From: Sphingopyxis sp.
GTDB lineage: Bacteria > Pseudomonadota > Alphaproteobacteria > Sphingomonadales > Sphingomonadaceae
NCBI GenBank assembly: GCA_002733865.1
Contig: NVXM01000007.1
Coordinates: 93,887-157,886 of the forward strand
Direction: 5' to 3'
Length of the DNA: 64,000 nucleotides
Part shown: positions 26,075 through 37,020 of the stretch, one piece after another
Layout: every line of letters starts with the position of its first letter
Position numbering within the stretch: the first letter of the stretch is position 1
Notes under the pieces: model-generated
Databases searched by the model: none
Seen by the model: the letters and a program-made list of their open reading frames with translations, nothing else
Told to the model about the DNA's origin: nothing
Made by a program: the position numbers and the translations under genes

Positions 26075-26995
26075 ATGGCCAACGCACCATCCACCAGCAA
26101 GATCGGCTTCATCCAGGCGCTCATCGCGTGCGTCTTCTGGGGACTGATGCCGGTATATTTCAAGCTGCTGCAAAGCGTCGACCCGCTGGAAATAGTCGCT
26201 CATCGTATCGTCTGGTCAGTCCCACTGCTGCTAGTCATCCTCTATTTTCGCAAAAGCCTGGCCAGCCTCTGGGCGGCGATGATGAATCGCAAGATGCGCT
26301 GGACCATGTTCGCCAGTGCCTGCCTGATCGGCGCGAACTGGCTGATCTACGTCTGGGCGGTGCACAACGATCATATATTGGCCGCCAGTCTAGGCTATTT
26401 TATCAGTCCGCTGCTGAGCGTCTTCATGGGCAAGATTTTTCTCGGCGAGCCGCTGTCACGGACCAAGTGGCTGGCGATCGCGATCGCGGTGGCCGGCGTT
26501 TCGCTGCTGGCCGTGCAAGCCCTCGATACGCTCTGGATCAGTCTCGCGCTAGCCGCCTCGTGGAGCAGTTATGGACTGGTCCGTAAAATCGCCGACATCG
26601 GACCAATCGTCGGGCTGACTGCGGAAACCGGAATGCTGTTCCTGCCATTCACGCTTTTTCTGGTCTGGATCACCTTCGGCATGCCGGTGTCTACATCTAC
26701 CCAGCATCTCGGGGATGACTGGACCATCAGCCTTCTGCTGGTTGGCGGCTCCTTTGTCACCGCGATTCCGCTGCTGCTGTTTGCGGCCGCAGTCAAGAAA
26801 ATGACGCTCAGTGCTATCGGCCTGCTCAACTATCTCGCGCCAACCATTCAGTTTCTGGTCGGCGTCTTTGTCTATGACGAGCCGATGACGCCATCCCATG
26901 TCGCCTGCTTCCTGCTGATCTGGATCAGCCTGGCGCTCTATTCGAGCGATTCTTATCGCGCTGGCAAGGCGGCTCGCAAACCGCAACCCACCTGA
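26075..26995 (+). CDS. rarD: EamA family transporter RarD
   Basis: The 306-aa protein has about ten transmembrane helices in two EamA/DMT repeats. FIQALIACVFWGLMPVYFK at the start, SACLIGANWLIYVWAV and GLLNYLAPTIQFLVGVFVYDEP are RarD signatures. The transported substrate is not established. The ATG at 26075 is chosen over a start 36 bases upstream because MANAPSTSK leads directly into the first helix. It is convergent with pyrC. Confidence 0.9.
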   Translation: MANAPSTSKIGFIQALIACVFWGLMPVYFKLLQSVDPLEIVAHRIVWSVPLLLVILYFRKSLASLWAAMMNRKMRWTMFASACLIGANWLIYVWAVHNDHILAASLGYFISPLLSVFMGKIFLGEPLSRTKWLAIAIAVAGVSLLAVQALDTLWISLALAASWSSYGLVRKIADIGPIVGLTAETGMLFLPFTLFLVWITFGMPVSTSTQHLGDDWTISLLLVGGSFVTAIPLLLFAAAVKKMTLSAIGLLNYLAPTIQFLVGVFVYDEPMTPSHVACFLLIWISLALYSSDSYRAGKAARKPQPT

Positions 26996-27008
26996 GCCTA
27001 TTGACGGT

Positions 27009-28058
27009 TCAGGCCTGCGCGATCCGCCAGGGCAAGGCCGCGCCCGCATGAAACGGCACGAGCGTTGCGCCGTTGGCATCGATCGTGTCCGGCACGGCGA
27101 TTTCGGATCGCTCCAGACTGACCATCGCCTCATTGACCGGCAGGCCATAAAAATTGGCACCATGGACGGAAGCAAAACCCTCCAGCCGCTCGAGTGCCCC
27201 CTCTTCTTCAAAAATGGCGGCATAGCTTTCCAGTGCAAACGGCGCGTTGAAAATGCCGGCACAGCCGCAAGCCGATTCCTTGGCGTGAATCTCGTGAGGG
27301 GCGCTGTCGGTGCCGAGGAAATATTTCGGGGATCCGGAGGTCGCGGCCTTGCGCAGCGCCAGGCGGTGCTGCTCGCGCTTCGCCACCGGCAGGCAATAGG
27401 CGTGCGGGCGCATACCGCCGACAAACATCGCATTGCGATTGATATGAAGATGATGCGGCGTAATCGTCGCTGCGACATTGGGACCGGCGCTATCGACAAA
27501 CTGGACCGCCTGCGCGGTCGTAATATGTTCAAAGACGATTTTCAAACCGGGCATCGCTCGGATCAGCTTTTTCAACACGCGCTCGATAAACACCGCTTCC
27601 CGGTCAAAAATATCGATGTCGCTATTGGTCACTTCGCCGTGCACCAACAGCGGCATGCCAATATGCTGCATCCGCTCCAGCACTGGCATGATATGCGCCA
27701 CATCGGTGACACCATGAGCGCTATTGGTCGTCGCATTGGCAGGATAGAGTTTGGCGGCGGTGAAAATCCCGTCGGCATGGCCCGAAGCCAGATCGTCGGC
27801 ATCTGCATCATCGGTAAGATAACAGGTCATCAGCGGCGTAAAATCGGAGCCGGCGGGCAGAGCGGCCATGATCCGGTCGCGGTAGGCTGCGGCGCTGGCG
27901 GCGCTGGTCACCGGCGGAGAAAGATTTGGCATGATGATCGCGCGGCCAAACTGGCTTGCGGTAAAACCCGCCACCGCTTCCAGCATCGCACCATCGCGCA
28001 AATGGACATGCCAGTCATCGGGGCGGCGGATGGTTATGCGGTTTGTGGTGTCGGTCAT
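27009..28058 (-). CDS. pyrC: Dihydroorotase PyrC (type II)
   Basis: The 349-aa protein is a homodimeric class II dihydroorotase. The metal-binding HVH is at residues 17-19 in [10 protein letters not shown], followed by the [21 protein letters not shown] region and the [12 protein letters not shown] loop with a metal-site Asp and His. It closes the dihydroorotate ring in pyrimidine synthesis. It stands alone, divergent from ygfZ. Confidence 0.95.
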   Translation of the reverse strand: MTDTTNRITIRRPDDWHVHLRDGAMLEAVAGFTASQFGRAIIMPNLSPPVTSAASAAAYRDRIMAALPAGSDFTPLMTCYLTDDADADDLASGHADGIFTAAKLYPANATTNSAHGVTDVAHIMPVLERMQHIGMPLLVHGEVTNSDIDIFDREAVFIERVLKKLIRAMPGLKIVFEHITTAQAVQFVDSAGPNVAATITPHHLHINRNAMFVGGMRPHAYCLPVAKREQHRLALRKAATSGSPKYFLGTDSAPHEIHAKESACGCAGIFNAPFALESYAAIFEEEGALERLEGFASVHGANFYGLPVNEAMVSLERSEIAVPDTIDANGATLVPFHAGAALPWRIAQA

Positions 28059-28159
28059 CTTCTTTTCCGTCGATGCTGCGCCGACCGAACAGTGCCTAAT
28101 TTCGGCAAGCCGGGTCCTGGCGGGTTGGTTTTCCGTTCGCGAACCCCTACCTAAATGCC

Positions 28160-28903
28160 ATGACCGAAACCAGACTAAATGACCGCGCCATCATCCGGCT
28201 GTCCGCAACCGACGGATCCGAAGACATAAAGGCATTTCTGCAAGGGCTGGTAACGCAGGATATGGTCGTCGTCGTGGACGGCATGCCGCAATGGTCTGCG
28301 CTGCTGAGCGCGCAGGGTAAGGTGCTGTTTGATTTCTTCCTGTGGGCGGAGGGCGATGACATATTGATCGACTGCGAACAGGCCCAGGCCGAAGCCCTGC
28401 TTAAGCGTCTGAAACTCTATCGTTTGCGCCGGAAGATCGAGATCGCACTGGATGACAGCATTGGCGTACACTGGGCTCTGGCAGCAGAAGAGCGGCCGGC
28501 CGATCCGCGATTGCCCGCATTGGGCTATCGCTGGCTCGGTGCCACAGGAGACGGGGAAGGCACCGACGAAGCCTATCGGAAACATCGCCTGTCGCTCGGC
28601 GTCACCGAAGGCGCCGCGGAACTGGGCAGCGACAAGACCTTGTGGCTCGAATGCAATGCGGCCGAACTCCATGGCGTCAGCTTTGCCAAGGGTTGTTATG
28701 TCGGACAGGAAAATACCGCACGGATGAACTACCGACAAAAGGTCAACCGGCGGATGGTGATCGTGCCGCTTGATCAGGCCGATGAAAAGCGCCAGCGCGC
28801 CGCCTATCCCGCCTACGGACTCTCGGTCGAACATCGGCGAGTCGAAGATCTCCATGCGCTGGATCTGCCAGCATGGCTGGCCGACGCAATCAAACGTCCC
28901 TGA
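28160..28903 (+). CDS. ygfZ: Folate-binding Fe-S maturation protein YgfZ
   Basis: The 247-aa protein carries the YgfZ signature KGCYVGQE at residues 177-184, where C179 is the conserved cysteine. YgfZ/IBA57 uses tetrahydrofolate in the assembly or repair of certain [4Fe-4S] enzymes such as MiaB. The N-terminal GcvT-like fold is visible ([24 protein letters not shown]). It is divergent from pyrC with a 101-base gap and followed by a terminator. Confidence 0.92.
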   Translation: MTETRLNDRAIIRLSATDGSEDIKAFLQGLVTQDMVVVVDGMPQWSALLSAQGKVLFDFFLWAEGDDILIDCEQAQAEALLKRLKLYRLRRKIEIALDDSIGVHWALAAEERPADPRLPALGYRWLGATGDGEGTDEAYRKHRLSLGVTEGAAELGSDKTLWLECNAAELHGVSFAKGCYVGQENTARMNYRQKVNRRMVIVPLDQADEKRQRAAYPAYGLSVEHRRVEDLHALDLPAWLADAIKRP

Positions 28904-28922
28904 GGACAGGCTGCCTGCCCGG

Positions 28923-28942
28923 CCGGCTGTCTAGCCGGTTTT
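28923..28942 (+). terminator. Rho-independent terminator after ygfZ
   Basis: CCGGCT (28923-28928) and AGCCGG (28933-28938) form a perfect 6-bp stem around a GTCT loop, followed by TTTT. It ends the ygfZ transcript in the convergent gap with the DUF4167 gene. Confidence 0.7.
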
Positions 28943-28955
28943 AGTCAGACGAAAA

Positions 28956-29627
28956 CTAGGCGGCGTCATTCTCTTCTGCCGGACGCGGCTTGGTGACCCG
29001 TTTTTTGCGAGCAGGCTTTTTCTCGACCACGACCTCGTTCGACGCGGAAATTGCAGGCGGCAGGACGCTGGCATCCAGCCCGTTGCTCTCGCTGTTTTTG
29101 TCTGACGCGTCGTCTTGGGCGGGAACGCTTTCGGCTTTGCGCGGACGACGGCTGCGGACCGGCTTCTTCTCTTCTGCGCCGTCACTCGCCTTCTTGTCGT
29201 CGCGGTCTTCTTGATCATTCTGATCATCGCGCGCCTGGCGACTGGACTGCTTGCGCTGCGGACGATTGCGGCCATTGTCGCTATCGTTGTCGCTGGAATC
29301 ATCCTGGTTATTGCTGCGATTGTCACCACGATTATCGCCGCGTGGCTCCTCCCGGGCGATCCGCTGCTCTTCGCGGCGAGCGACTGTATCGGCATTGACC
29401 CGGAAATAATGGTCGGCAAATTGATGGTAATATTCGGCCTGGACGCGGTCACCATTGACCTGCGCATCTTGCGCCATTTTCTTGAACTTATCGAGCATTT
29501 GCACGGCATTGCCCCGTGCGCGGTTATCGATCCGGTTTTCGCGATCCGATCCGCCGCCACGATTGTTCTGGGGACGGTTATTGGTGTTCCGGCCACGCCC
29601 GCGGCGGCCAGCTTGACGATTGTTCAT
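28956..29627 (-). CDS. DUF4167 domain protein, RNA-binding-like, low complexity
   Basis: The 223-aa protein starts MNNRQAGRRGRGRNTNNRPQ and has the DUF4167 core RARGNAVQMLDKFKKMAQDA and AEYYHQFADHYFRVN. The remainder is a long charged, Arg/Asp/Asn-rich stretch and a basic C-terminus. This family is widespread in alphaproteobacteria without a known function; the Arg/Gly-rich start suggests nucleic-acid contact. The ATG at 29627 is preferred over a TTG one codon upstream. Confidence 0.85.
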   Translation of the reverse strand: MNNRQAGRRGRGRNTNNRPQNNRGGGSDRENRIDNRARGNAVQMLDKFKKMAQDAQVNGDRVQAEYYHQFADHYFRVNADTVARREEQRIAREEPRGDNRGDNRSNNQDDSSDNDSDNGRNRPQRKQSSRQARDDQNDQEDRDDKKASDGAEEKKPVRSRRPRKAESVPAQDDASDKNSESNGLDASVLPPAISASNEVVVEKKPARKKRVTKPRPAEENDAA

Positions 29628-29832
29628 CAATTTTTGAGTATCCTTAAGCCGTTAATAAACTTGGTCTTTCTCAAGTCATAGCCACACTCTGGTGGCGATT
29701 GCGTTGCGGACACCCCGTCCACAGCGGCCCATGCAAAACAAATACGCGCCGAGTTACAGCAACATTATCGCATTGGGGGCAGGCCAGTGATTTTGGGAAA
29801 AAAGCCAGAAATCCTCTGGGCCTGCACAAGTC

Positions 29833-30702
29833 TTAGCGAGTCGCTTCGGCAAAACCAAGCCCTTTTTCAGGGCGAAGGATCAGCAGGCGATCATTTCCCG
29901 ATAAATCCTGTTTTAATTCAACGCTATAGCCGCTGTCCAAGGCTAATTGTGTGACCGGAATTGCCTGATCATAGCCGATTTCCAGCAGCGCAAACCCGGT
30001 CGGCGACAGCAGTTGCGCGAGCGCAGGGATGATGATCCGATAGTCATCCAGCCCGTCTTTTCCGGCGAACAAAGCCTGACGGGGTTCGAAATCGGCGACA
30101 TCGGTCGCCAATTGAACGCCGGTCGCAACATAAGGCGGGTTGGCAAGAAGCAGATCATAGTCGTGCCCGACGGCGCCGGTCCAGTCCGGCAAGGTCCAGT
30201 CGAGCAGCAGAAATTTGGCGCGATCGGCAAGCCCGAGCGCATCGGCGTTGTTGTGGGCAATCTGCAGGGCAGCCGCGCTGGCCTCGATCCCGACCCCTTG
30301 CGCGTCCGGAAATTCATGCAGCGCCGCCAGCAGCAGCGCACCGCTTCCGGTTCCCAGATCGAGAATTCGCGCTGGTGGTGCGTCGGCGTGCAGGCGCACC
30401 GCTTCCTCAAGCAGCAGCTCGCTGTCGGGACGCGGAATCAGGACATCGGGGCTGACCTGAAAATCCAGACCCCAAAATTCCTTAATGCCGATAATATGGG
30501 CAACCGGTTCGCTCCGCTGACGACGCGCGATGAGCGCGTCAAATTCTGCAGGACATTGCAAGTCGGGAAGCTTCAATAGCAGCTGCGACCGCTCCATCCG
30601 CAACGCATGCGCCATCAGCAATTCAGCGTCGAGCCGGGGAGTGTCGGAAATCTCGGCCAGTGTCTGCGCCGCTTCCCGCAGGGCGCGGGCGGCATTACCC
30701 AT
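29833..30702 (-). CDS. prmC: Peptide chain release factor N5-glutamine methyltransferase PrmC
   Basis: The 289-aa protein has a SAM-binding loop [16 protein letters not shown] and the NPPY motif ([13 protein letters not shown]) that binds the target glutamine. PrmC methylates the GGQ motif of release factors, and here it directly follows prfA, its substrate gene. The ATG at 30702 overlaps the prfA stop by 8 bases (GATGGGTAATG); a start 27 bases earlier is also open. Confidence 0.94.
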   Translation of the reverse strand: MGNAARALREAAQTLAEISDTPRLDAELLMAHALRMERSQLLLKLPDLQCPAEFDALIARRQRSEPVAHIIGIKEFWGLDFQVSPDVLIPRPDSELLLEEAVRLHADAPPARILDLGTGSGALLLAALHEFPDAQGVGIEASAAALQIAHNNADALGLADRAKFLLLDWTLPDWTGAVGHDYDLLLANPPYVATGVQLATDVADFEPRQALFAGKDGLDDYRIIIPALAQLLSPTGFALLEIGYDQAIPVTQLALDSGYSVELKQDLSGNDRLLILRPEKGLGFAEATR

Positions 30703-31771
30703 CCAGATTGGCGAGCCGGCTGGCCTCATCCTCTGCGATCAGCGCGTCGATCATTTCGCCCAGCGCCGTGCCCTCGACAATTTCGGGCAGCTTGTGCAGC
30801 GTCAGGTTGATCCGGTGGTCGGTCACGCGCCCTTGCGGATAATTATAGGTGCGGATGCGTTCGCTCCGATCGCCGGAACCGACCATCGACTTGCGTGCTT
30901 CGGCTTCCTCGCTCTGCACCGCATCGCGTTCCTGCTCATAGAGCCGCGCCGCCAGTACCTTCATCGCCTGCGCCTTGTTCTTGTGCTGCGACTTGCCATC
31001 CTGGCATTGCACAACCAGCCCGGTCGGCAGATGCGTGATACGGATCGCACTGTCTGTCTTGTTGACATGCTGCCCGCCTGCACCGCTCGCCCGGTAGGTG
31101 TCGATGCGCAGGTCCTCGCTGCGGATCTTGATATCGACCTCTTCCGGCTCAGGCAGAATCGCCACCGTTGCCGCAGAGGTATGGATGCGCCCGCCACTTT
31201 CGGTTTCCGGCACCCGCTGCACCCGGTGCACGCCGGATTCGAATTTCAGCTTGGCGAACACGCCCTTGCCCTGAATATTGGCGACCACTTCCTTGAAGCC
31301 GCCCACTTCCGAGGCGTTGGCCGAGAGCATCTCGACTTTCCAGCCCTGCTCCTCGGCATAGCGCGTATACATGCGGAAAAGGTCGCCGGCAAAAAGCGCT
31401 GCTTCGTCGCCGCCGGTGCCCGCCCGAATTTCCAGCATCGCCGGACGGTCATCGGCAGAGTCTTTGGGCAGCAATTGCAGCGCCAGCGCGTGCTCCGCCT
31501 TTTCCAGCGCCTTTTTCACGCCGTCCACTTCATCCGCCGCCATCGCCTTCATCTCGGCATCATCGCCTGCCAGCATTTCGGCCAGGCCTTGCTGCTCGTC
31601 GCGCAAGCTTTTGACTCGCGCGGCCGCCTCCGCGACGGGTTCAATCTCGGCATATTCCTTGGAAACGGAAACAAATTTGTCACTGTCGAGATCGCCCGAC
31701 GCCATCATCGCCTGCAACTCGGCGAACCGCGCCTCAATCTGCGCAATCCGCTGGGGAGTGATCGCGGTCAT
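30695..31771 (-). CDS. prfA: Peptide chain release factor 1
   Basis: The 358-aa protein carries the GGQ loop in [18 protein letters not shown] and the domain 2 tripeptide region for UAA/UAG reading. The N-terminal coiled coil ([15 protein letters not shown]) is normal. It overlaps hisS by 4 bases on one side and prmC on the other, giving a tight hisS-prfA-prmC unit. Confidence 0.97.
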   Translation of the reverse strand: MTAITPQRIAQIEARFAELQAMMASGDLDSDKFVSVSKEYAEIEPVAEAAARVKSLRDEQQGLAEMLAGDDAEMKAMAADEVDGVKKALEKAEHALALQLLPKDSADDRPAMLEIRAGTGGDEAALFAGDLFRMYTRYAEEQGWKVEMLSANASEVGGFKEVVANIQGKGVFAKLKFESGVHRVQRVPETESGGRIHTSAATVAILPEPEEVDIKIRSEDLRIDTYRASGAGGQHVNKTDSAIRITHLPTGLVVQCQDGKSQHKNKAQAMKVLAARLYEQERDAVQSEEAEARKSMVGSGDRSERIRTYNYPQGRVTDHRINLTLHKLPEIVEGTALGEMIDALIAEDEASRLANLDG

Positions 31772-33015
31772 GCCGTCAAAGCCTCGGCCAGTCCGCCCAG
31801 AACAATCTCACGCTGATCACCGGTTGCCAGATTTTTGACCGCCGCCACGCCGTTGGCCAGTTCATTTTCGCCGATAATCACGACATGCGCAGCGCCAGCC
31901 GCATTGGCCTTCTGCATCCGTTTTTTCATATTGCCCTTATAGGCCATGTCACAGGTAATTCCGGATCTCCGCAATTCGCCCATCAGCTTCATCGCCGCCG
32001 CTTCGCAGCCATCGCCGAGCGGAATGAAAATCGCATCGGGACCGGCCACGACGGGCTCGTCCAGCAACATCCCCAGCCGCTCGATCCCGGCCGCCCAGCC
32101 GACAGCCGGTGTATGCGGCCCACCAAGCGATTCCATCAGACCGTCATAGCGGCCGCCAGCCAGCACCGTACCCTGCGCGCCAAGACGGTCGGTGACAAAT
32201 TCAAACGCCGTGTGCCGGTAATAATCGAGACCCCGCACCAGTCGGCTGTTGCGCACCCAGGCGACGCCACAGGCATCCAGTCCCTCGGTAACCTGCGCGA
32301 AAAACTCCTTCGCCTCGGTCGACAAATAGGCGTCGATATCCGGTGCCGCGTCGGCAATCGAGCGGTCCTGCCGTTCCTTGCTGTCCAATATCCGGAGCGG
32401 ATTGCGTTCCAGCCGGTCCTGACTGTCTTCTGACAGCTCGGCTTTGTGCGCCTGAAAATGTTCGACCAGCGCCTCGCGCCAGGCATCGCGGCTTTCGGCA
32501 TCGCCCAAAGTATTGAGCTGCAGGGTGACTCCATCGTCAATGCCCAGCTCCTTTAAAAGCTGATCGGCAAAACACAGCAATTCCACATCCGCAGCCGCTT
32601 CACCGGCGCCGATAATCTCGGCATCAAGCTGGTGGAACTGACGATACCGTCCCTTTTGCGGCCGCTCATAGCGGAACAGCGGGCCATGCGCCGCCAGCTT
32701 GAGCGGCACATGCTGTTGCCAGCCATTGCTCAGAAAAGCCCTGCAGATGCCGGCCGTAAACTCGGGCCGCAGGGTCAGGCTGTCGCCGCCGCGATCCTCG
32801 AAGCTGTACATTTCTTTGGACACCACGTCAGTGGTCTCCCCCAGCGAGCGGGCGAATACCGCGGTCGGTTCAAACACCGGCATCTCGACGCCCTTGAAAC
32901 CATATAGCCGCCGCACACGTTCGAATGTCTCGATCACGTGCTGAAAGCGTTCCTGATCTTCGCCGAAAATATCCTGCGTGCCGCGTACCGGCTGGGGGGT
33001 CTGTATCTTTGCCAT
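31768..33015 (-). CDS. hisS: Histidine--tRNA ligase
   Basis: The 415-aa protein is a class II synthetase. Motif 1 lies around [17 protein letters not shown], motif 2 around [21 protein letters not shown], and the HisRS-specific [16 protein letters not shown] is clear. It charges tRNA-His. It is the first gene of the minus-strand hisS-prfA-prmC unit and is divergent from the M61 peptidase gene. Confidence 0.97.
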   Translation of the reverse strand: MAKIQTPQPVRGTQDIFGEDQERFQHVIETFERVRRLYGFKGVEMPVFEPTAVFARSLGETTDVVSKEMYSFEDRGGDSLTLRPEFTAGICRAFLSNGWQQHVPLKLAAHGPLFRYERPQKGRYRQFHQLDAEIIGAGEAAADVELLCFADQLLKELGIDDGVTLQLNTLGDAESRDAWREALVEHFQAHKAELSEDSQDRLERNPLRILDSKERQDRSIADAAPDIDAYLSTEAKEFFAQVTEGLDACGVAWVRNSRLVRGLDYYRHTAFEFVTDRLGAQGTVLAGGRYDGLMESLGGPHTPAVGWAAGIERLGMLLDEPVVAGPDAIFIPLGDGCEAAAMKLMGELRRSGITCDMAYKGNMKKRMQKANAAGAAHVVIIGENELANGVAAVKNLATGDQREIVLGGLAEALTA

Positions 33016-33166
33016 GGGCAGCCTTTAGACGGTGATCGGTCAAAGCGGAATATGTTTTTCAACACGGCAGGCTCTCGTTGGCCCTATGCTGAAATTCGCA
33101 ACCACTAGACGCCGCCGCCAAAAACCTTCATTTGAGAATCAACCAGATTCAGAGGATTTTCTCCCC

Positions 33167-35107
33167 ATGCGTACCGCCGCCTTTCTCAGCCTTGGTCTGA
33201 GCCTTACCGCTTTCGCACCTGCGTCAGCAATGCCCGACAATCTGAGCAAGCCGGAATATGTCGCTCCGCAGGACAGTATCCCGTCACCGCAGGACATTGC
33301 CTATCCCGGTACCATGACGCTGGAAGTCGATGCACGCGACCATGACCAGGGCATATTTCGCGTCACCCAGACGATCCCGGTCAGTCAGGCCGGCCGCCTT
33401 ACCCTGCTCTATCCCGAATGGCTGCCTGGCAATCATGCTCCGCGCGGCGAGATCGAGAAGCTGGTCGGCCTGTCCTTTACCGCCAACGGCCAGACCATTC
33501 CGTGGGTCCGCGACAATGTCGATGTTTATGCCTTCCATCTGACAGTGCCGGAGGGCGTGTCCCAGATTACCGCCAAATTCCAGTTTGTTTCGGCCACGAT
33601 GGAGAATCAGGGCCGCGTGGTCATGGCACCATCGATGCTCAATCTGCGCTGGCATCAGGTCTCGCTCTACCCCGCCGGCTATTATGTCCGCCAGATCCCG
33701 GTCGAAGCGACCGCCATCTATCCCGAGGGCTGGCAGGCTGCGAGCGCCTTGCGGCCGAAATCGCAGACCGGCAGCACCACCGTCTATCATAAGACGGACT
33801 ATGACACTCTGGTCGACAGCCCGGTCTTCGCCGGACAATATTTTCAGTCCTATCCGCTGACCAACCGGGTCCACCTGAATGTTGTCGCGGACGACGCAAA
33901 ATTTATCCGGCCGGCCAAAGAGCAACTTGCGCCACATATCGCGCTGGTCAAAGAGGCCGAAGCGCTGTTCGGCAGCCACCCCTATGACCGCTATGATTTT
34001 CTGCTCGCACTGACCGACGAAATGGGCGGCATCGGCCTGGAGCATCACCGCTCCTCCGAAAATGGCGTGAACCGGGAATATTTCACCGACTGGGATAGCG
34101 GGCCGGGCCGGCGCAACCTGCTGCCGCACGAAATGACTCATGCCTGGAACGGCAAATATCGCCGCCCGCAAGGCATGTGGACGCCGGACTTCCGGCAACC
34201 GATGCGCGACAATCTGCTGTGGGTCTATGAAGGACAGACGCAATTCTGGGGCTATGTGCTGGGGGCACGTTCCGGCCTCTATTCGAAGCAGGACACGCTT
34301 GACGCCCTGGCCGCGATCGCCGCGGACATGGATCTGCGCGTTGGCCGGGAATGGCGGCCTCTGGTCGACACCACCCACGATCCGATCATCGCCGCGCGGC
34401 GACCCAAGCCCTGGACCAGCTGGCAGCGGGCGGAAGATTATTACAACGAAGGGCTACTGATCTGGCTTGAGGCAGACCAGATCATCCGCCGCGAATCGGG
34501 CGGGAAAAAGTCATTGGGCGATTTCGCGCGCGCCTTTTTCGGCGGCAAGAATGGCGACTGGGGTGTTCGCACCTATCAGGAAAAGGATGTCATCGACGCG
34601 TTAAACGCGGTCCAGCCTTATGACTGGGCGACCTTTGTTACGGAGCGCGTACATCAAACCACCAGCGAGGCCCCGAAGAACGGCTTGATTCTGGGCGGTT
34701 ACCGGCTGGTCTTTGTCGACACGCCCAGCGCCTATATTCTGGCCAACGACAAGCGCCGGAAACAGCTGGACCTGAGCTATAGTATCGGCCTCGTCATGGG
34801 CAGCAAGGGCATGATCAAATCGGTGGTCTGGAACAGCCCGGCGTTTCGCGCCGGCCTCAAACCCGGCCTCACGGTCTCGGCGGTCAACGGCAAGGCTTAT
34901 AGCGACGACGCTCTGAAACAGGCGATTGAGGAAAATAAGGGTCAGGACGGCCAGATCGATATTTTTGCCAAAAATGGTGAGGCATATCATAATTTTAAGG
35001 TCGACCATTCCACTGGCCTGCGCTATCCGGCGCTGGAAAAAATCACGCAAGAGGGCGCTCAAACAGACGGCGGCATCGACCAGTTGCTAAAGCCGAAAAC
35101 CAGATGA
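33167..35107 (+). CDS. M61 family metallopeptidase (glycyl aminopeptidase-like) with PDZ domain
   Basis: The 646-aa product has a cleavable signal (MRTAAFLSLGLSLTAFAPAS, cut before AMPDN). The N-terminal beta-rich M61 domain precedes a gluzincin HExxH, seen as HEMTH at residues 321-325, and a distal Glu in WVYEGQTQFWG. A C-terminal PDZ domain (VVWNSPAFRAGLKPGLTVSAV) follows. It should act in the periplasm on small peptides. Start chosen at 33167 because it gives an exact signal; the frame is open back to 33032. Confidence 0.92.
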   Translation: MRTAAFLSLGLSLTAFAPASAMPDNLSKPEYVAPQDSIPSPQDIAYPGTMTLEVDARDHDQGIFRVTQTIPVSQAGRLTLLYPEWLPGNHAPRGEIEKLVGLSFTANGQTIPWVRDNVDVYAFHLTVPEGVSQITAKFQFVSATMENQGRVVMAPSMLNLRWHQVSLYPAGYYVRQIPVEATAIYPEGWQAASALRPKSQTGSTTVYHKTDYDTLVDSPVFAGQYFQSYPLTNRVHLNVVADDAKFIRPAKEQLAPHIALVKEAEALFGSHPYDRYDFLLALTDEMGGIGLEHHRSSENGVNREYFTDWDSGPGRRNLLPHEMTHAWNGKYRRPQGMWTPDFRQPMRDNLLWVYEGQTQFWGYVLGARSGLYSKQDTLDALAAIAADMDLRVGREWRPLVDTTHDPIIAARRPKPWTSWQRAEDYYNEGLLIWLEADQIIRRESGGKKSLGDFARAFFGGKNGDWGVRTYQEKDVIDALNAVQPYDWATFVTERVHQTTSEAPKNGLILGGYRLVFVDTPSAYILANDKRRKQLDLSYSIGLVMGSKGMIKSVVWNSPAFRAGLKPGLTVSAVNGKAYSDDALKQAIEENKGQDGQIDIFAKNGEAYHNFKVDHSTGLRYPALEKITQEGAQTDGGIDQLLKPKTR

Positions 35108-35123
35108 AGGAAACGCTTGTTCC

Positions 35124-35666
35124 ATGGACATTAATAAAATTCCGATTGGCGATAATCCGCCAGAGAGCCTGAACGTCATTATCGAGGTCCCGGTTGGCGG
35201 CGAACCCGTCAAATATGAGTTCGACAAGGAATCCGGTGCACTGTTCGTGGACCGCATTCTGCACACACCGATGCGCTATCCGGCCAATTATGGATTTATC
35301 CCGCACACGCTTTCGCCCGACGGTGATCCGCTTGATGCACTGGTCGTGGCCCGTTCCCCGTTCATGCCCGGCTGCGTTGTCCGCTGTCGTCCGATTGCCG
35401 TGCTCAATCTGGAAGACGAGCATGGCGGCGATGAAAAGCTGCTCTGCGTGCCGATCGATGCGACCTTCCCCTATTATCGCAAGATCGACGAGGGCCATCA
35501 TCTGCCGGAAATCGTGATGCAGCAAATCGAGCATTTCTTTACCCATTACAAGGATCTGGAGCCCGAAAAATGGGTTCGGGTCGGCAAATGGGGCGATGCG
35601 GACGAAGCGCGCCAGGTCGTGCTCGAAGCGATCGAACTGGCCAAAAGCAAAGCCAAGGCCGGCTAG
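35124..35666 (+). CDS. ppa: Inorganic pyrophosphatase
   Basis: The 180-aa protein is a family I soluble pyrophosphatase. The signature DGDPLDALVV contains three metal-binding aspartates, and FDKESGALFVDRIL and MRYPANYGFIP are well conserved. It hydrolyses PPi and so drives many biosynthetic steps. It lies 16 bases after the M61 peptidase gene. Confidence 0.97.
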   Translation: MDINKIPIGDNPPESLNVIIEVPVGGEPVKYEFDKESGALFVDRILHTPMRYPANYGFIPHTLSPDGDPLDALVVARSPFMPGCVVRCRPIAVLNLEDEHGGDEKLLCVPIDATFPYYRKIDEGHHLPEIVMQQIEHFFTHYKDLEPEKWVRVGKWGDADEARQVVLEAIELAKSKAKAG

Positions 35667-35726
35667 GAGACGCAACCTTAGGGCGTTCTGCGCGTAAGCT
35701 GAATATCAGTTTAACAGGAGCCCTCT

Positions 35727-36515
35727 ATGTCCCGCGTCACCAATATCGAAACATTCGCACGAGCGGGGTATCTCGGTCGCGCCGTCGTCTATGGATTGAC
35801 CGGCTATTTAACTCTGACAACGGCCGGTTCAAAAGGCACGACCGGCGTCTTGGAAGAAATTAAGACGATGTCCGGCGGTCCGTTCCTGCTGGCATTGGTC
35901 GGTGTCGGTCTGCTGGGCTATGGGATATTCCGATTATATGGTGCTTGGATGGATCTGCAGGGCCATGGCAGCGGTGCAAAAGGGATAGCGGTGCGCATCG
36001 GCCATGCGGCCAGCGGCTTTGCCCATGTGTTTCTGTGCTATTTTGCCCTCAAGGCCGCCTTTGGTTCGTCCGGCGGATCATCAGGAGGCGGGAGCTCCGC
36101 TGGTCAGGCAGCCGGCACCCTGGCATCGATGCCGATGGGCGACATATTGCTCGGCATCGTCGGACTGGGATTTCTTGCGGCGGCGCTCAATCAGGCGACC
36201 AAGGCTTATACGTCCAAATTCATGGGCCTGCTCGATGCCGATGCGCCTGCGTTCGCCAAGCATGTCGGGCAAGCGGGCTACGCAGCGCGCGCCGTCGTTT
36301 TCGCTGTCCTGGGCTGGCAAATCGCCTCCGCGGCGCTAAACGGCAACGCCAGCTCGGTTGGCGGCATCGGTCAGGTGCTCGACAGCTTGCGCTCGACCAA
36401 CTGGCTCTATATCGCGGTGGCCATCGGTCTCCTGCTATTTGGGCTGTTCAGTCTCGTCATGGCGCGCTATCGCCGGATCAGAAATGATGACGTTCTGGAG
36501 CGACTCAAATCCTGA
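35727..36515 (+). CDS. DUF1206 integral membrane protein
   Basis: The 262-aa protein is built of three similar two-helix repeats, each opening with a pattern of the type ARAGYLGRAVVYGLTGY, GHAASGFAHVFLCYFAL and GQAGYAARAVVFAVLGW. This is the DUF1206 family, found in many bacteria, of unknown function. Six transmembrane helices are likely. A Gly/Ser-rich linker (SSGGSSGGGSSAG) separates the second and third repeats. Confidence 0.88.
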   Translation: MSRVTNIETFARAGYLGRAVVYGLTGYLTLTTAGSKGTTGVLEEIKTMSGGPFLLALVGVGLLGYGIFRLYGAWMDLQGHGSGAKGIAVRIGHAASGFAHVFLCYFALKAAFGSSGGSSGGGSSAGQAAGTLASMPMGDILLGIVGLGFLAAALNQATKAYTSKFMGLLDADAPAFAKHVGQAGYAARAVVFAVLGWQIASAALNGNASSVGGIGQVLDSLRSTNWLYIAVAIGLLLFGLFSLVMARYRRIRNDDVLERLKS

Positions 36516-36529
36516 CCCATTGCAAAATC

Positions 36530-36829
36530 GTGGTTCTGACCGTGGCCGGCTGCGCCCTGCTGTCCGCCTGCGCCACTCCCGAAACCCGGGTGCGCAACGG
36601 CCTGATGAGTGCAGGCCTCTCCGCCCCGGTTTCGGCCTGTATGGCCGACCGGATGGTGGATCGGCTATCGCTCGGCCAGCTGAATAAGCTGAACGGTCTG
36701 AGCAAGCTCAAGAAGCGCAGCGCCGGTGATGTGACAATCAACGAATTTGTGAAACAGACCCGCGCGCTGCAGGACCCCGAAATCATCGGGGTCGTGACAT
36801 CGTCCGGGGTGATTTGCGCGGTAAAATAG
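36530..36829 (+). CDS. Small lipoprotein, unknown
   Basis: The 99-aa product has a lipobox LLSAC near residue 14, then a helical, Ser/Leu-rich mature part with CMADRMVDRLSLGQLNKLNG. I do not recognise the family. The start is unclear. A GTG at 36530 gives a signal lacking a basic residue. A CTG at 36512, overlapping the DUF1206 stop, would add THCKIV and supply a lysine. Either way it is probably a co-transcribed lipoprotein. Confidence 0.6.
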   Translation: MVLTVAGCALLSACATPETRVRNGLMSAGLSAPVSACMADRMVDRLSLGQLNKLNGLSKLKKRSAGDVTINEFVKQTRALQDPEIIGVVTSSGVICAVK

Positions 36830-37020
36830 AGCGGCTCGGCGGCTCGGCTGAGTTGCCACTGGTTTCACCTGCAACCGGTCCGGCCACGGTTCGCCAGATC
36901 AACCGACAATTATCATGAATCAGGGTGGAAATGGCCCATCATCTGTGCTTAAGCCTGAGCCAAGACTCGTATCGTCTAACCGACCATTTTCAAGCGCAAT
37001 GAAAGGCTTCATATCTTTCC

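Noticed and set aside
36830..37020. Possible tRNA or small RNA in the gap before sucC
   Set aside because: No cloverleaf arms or T-loop consensus could be found; it is most likely the sucC promoter region.
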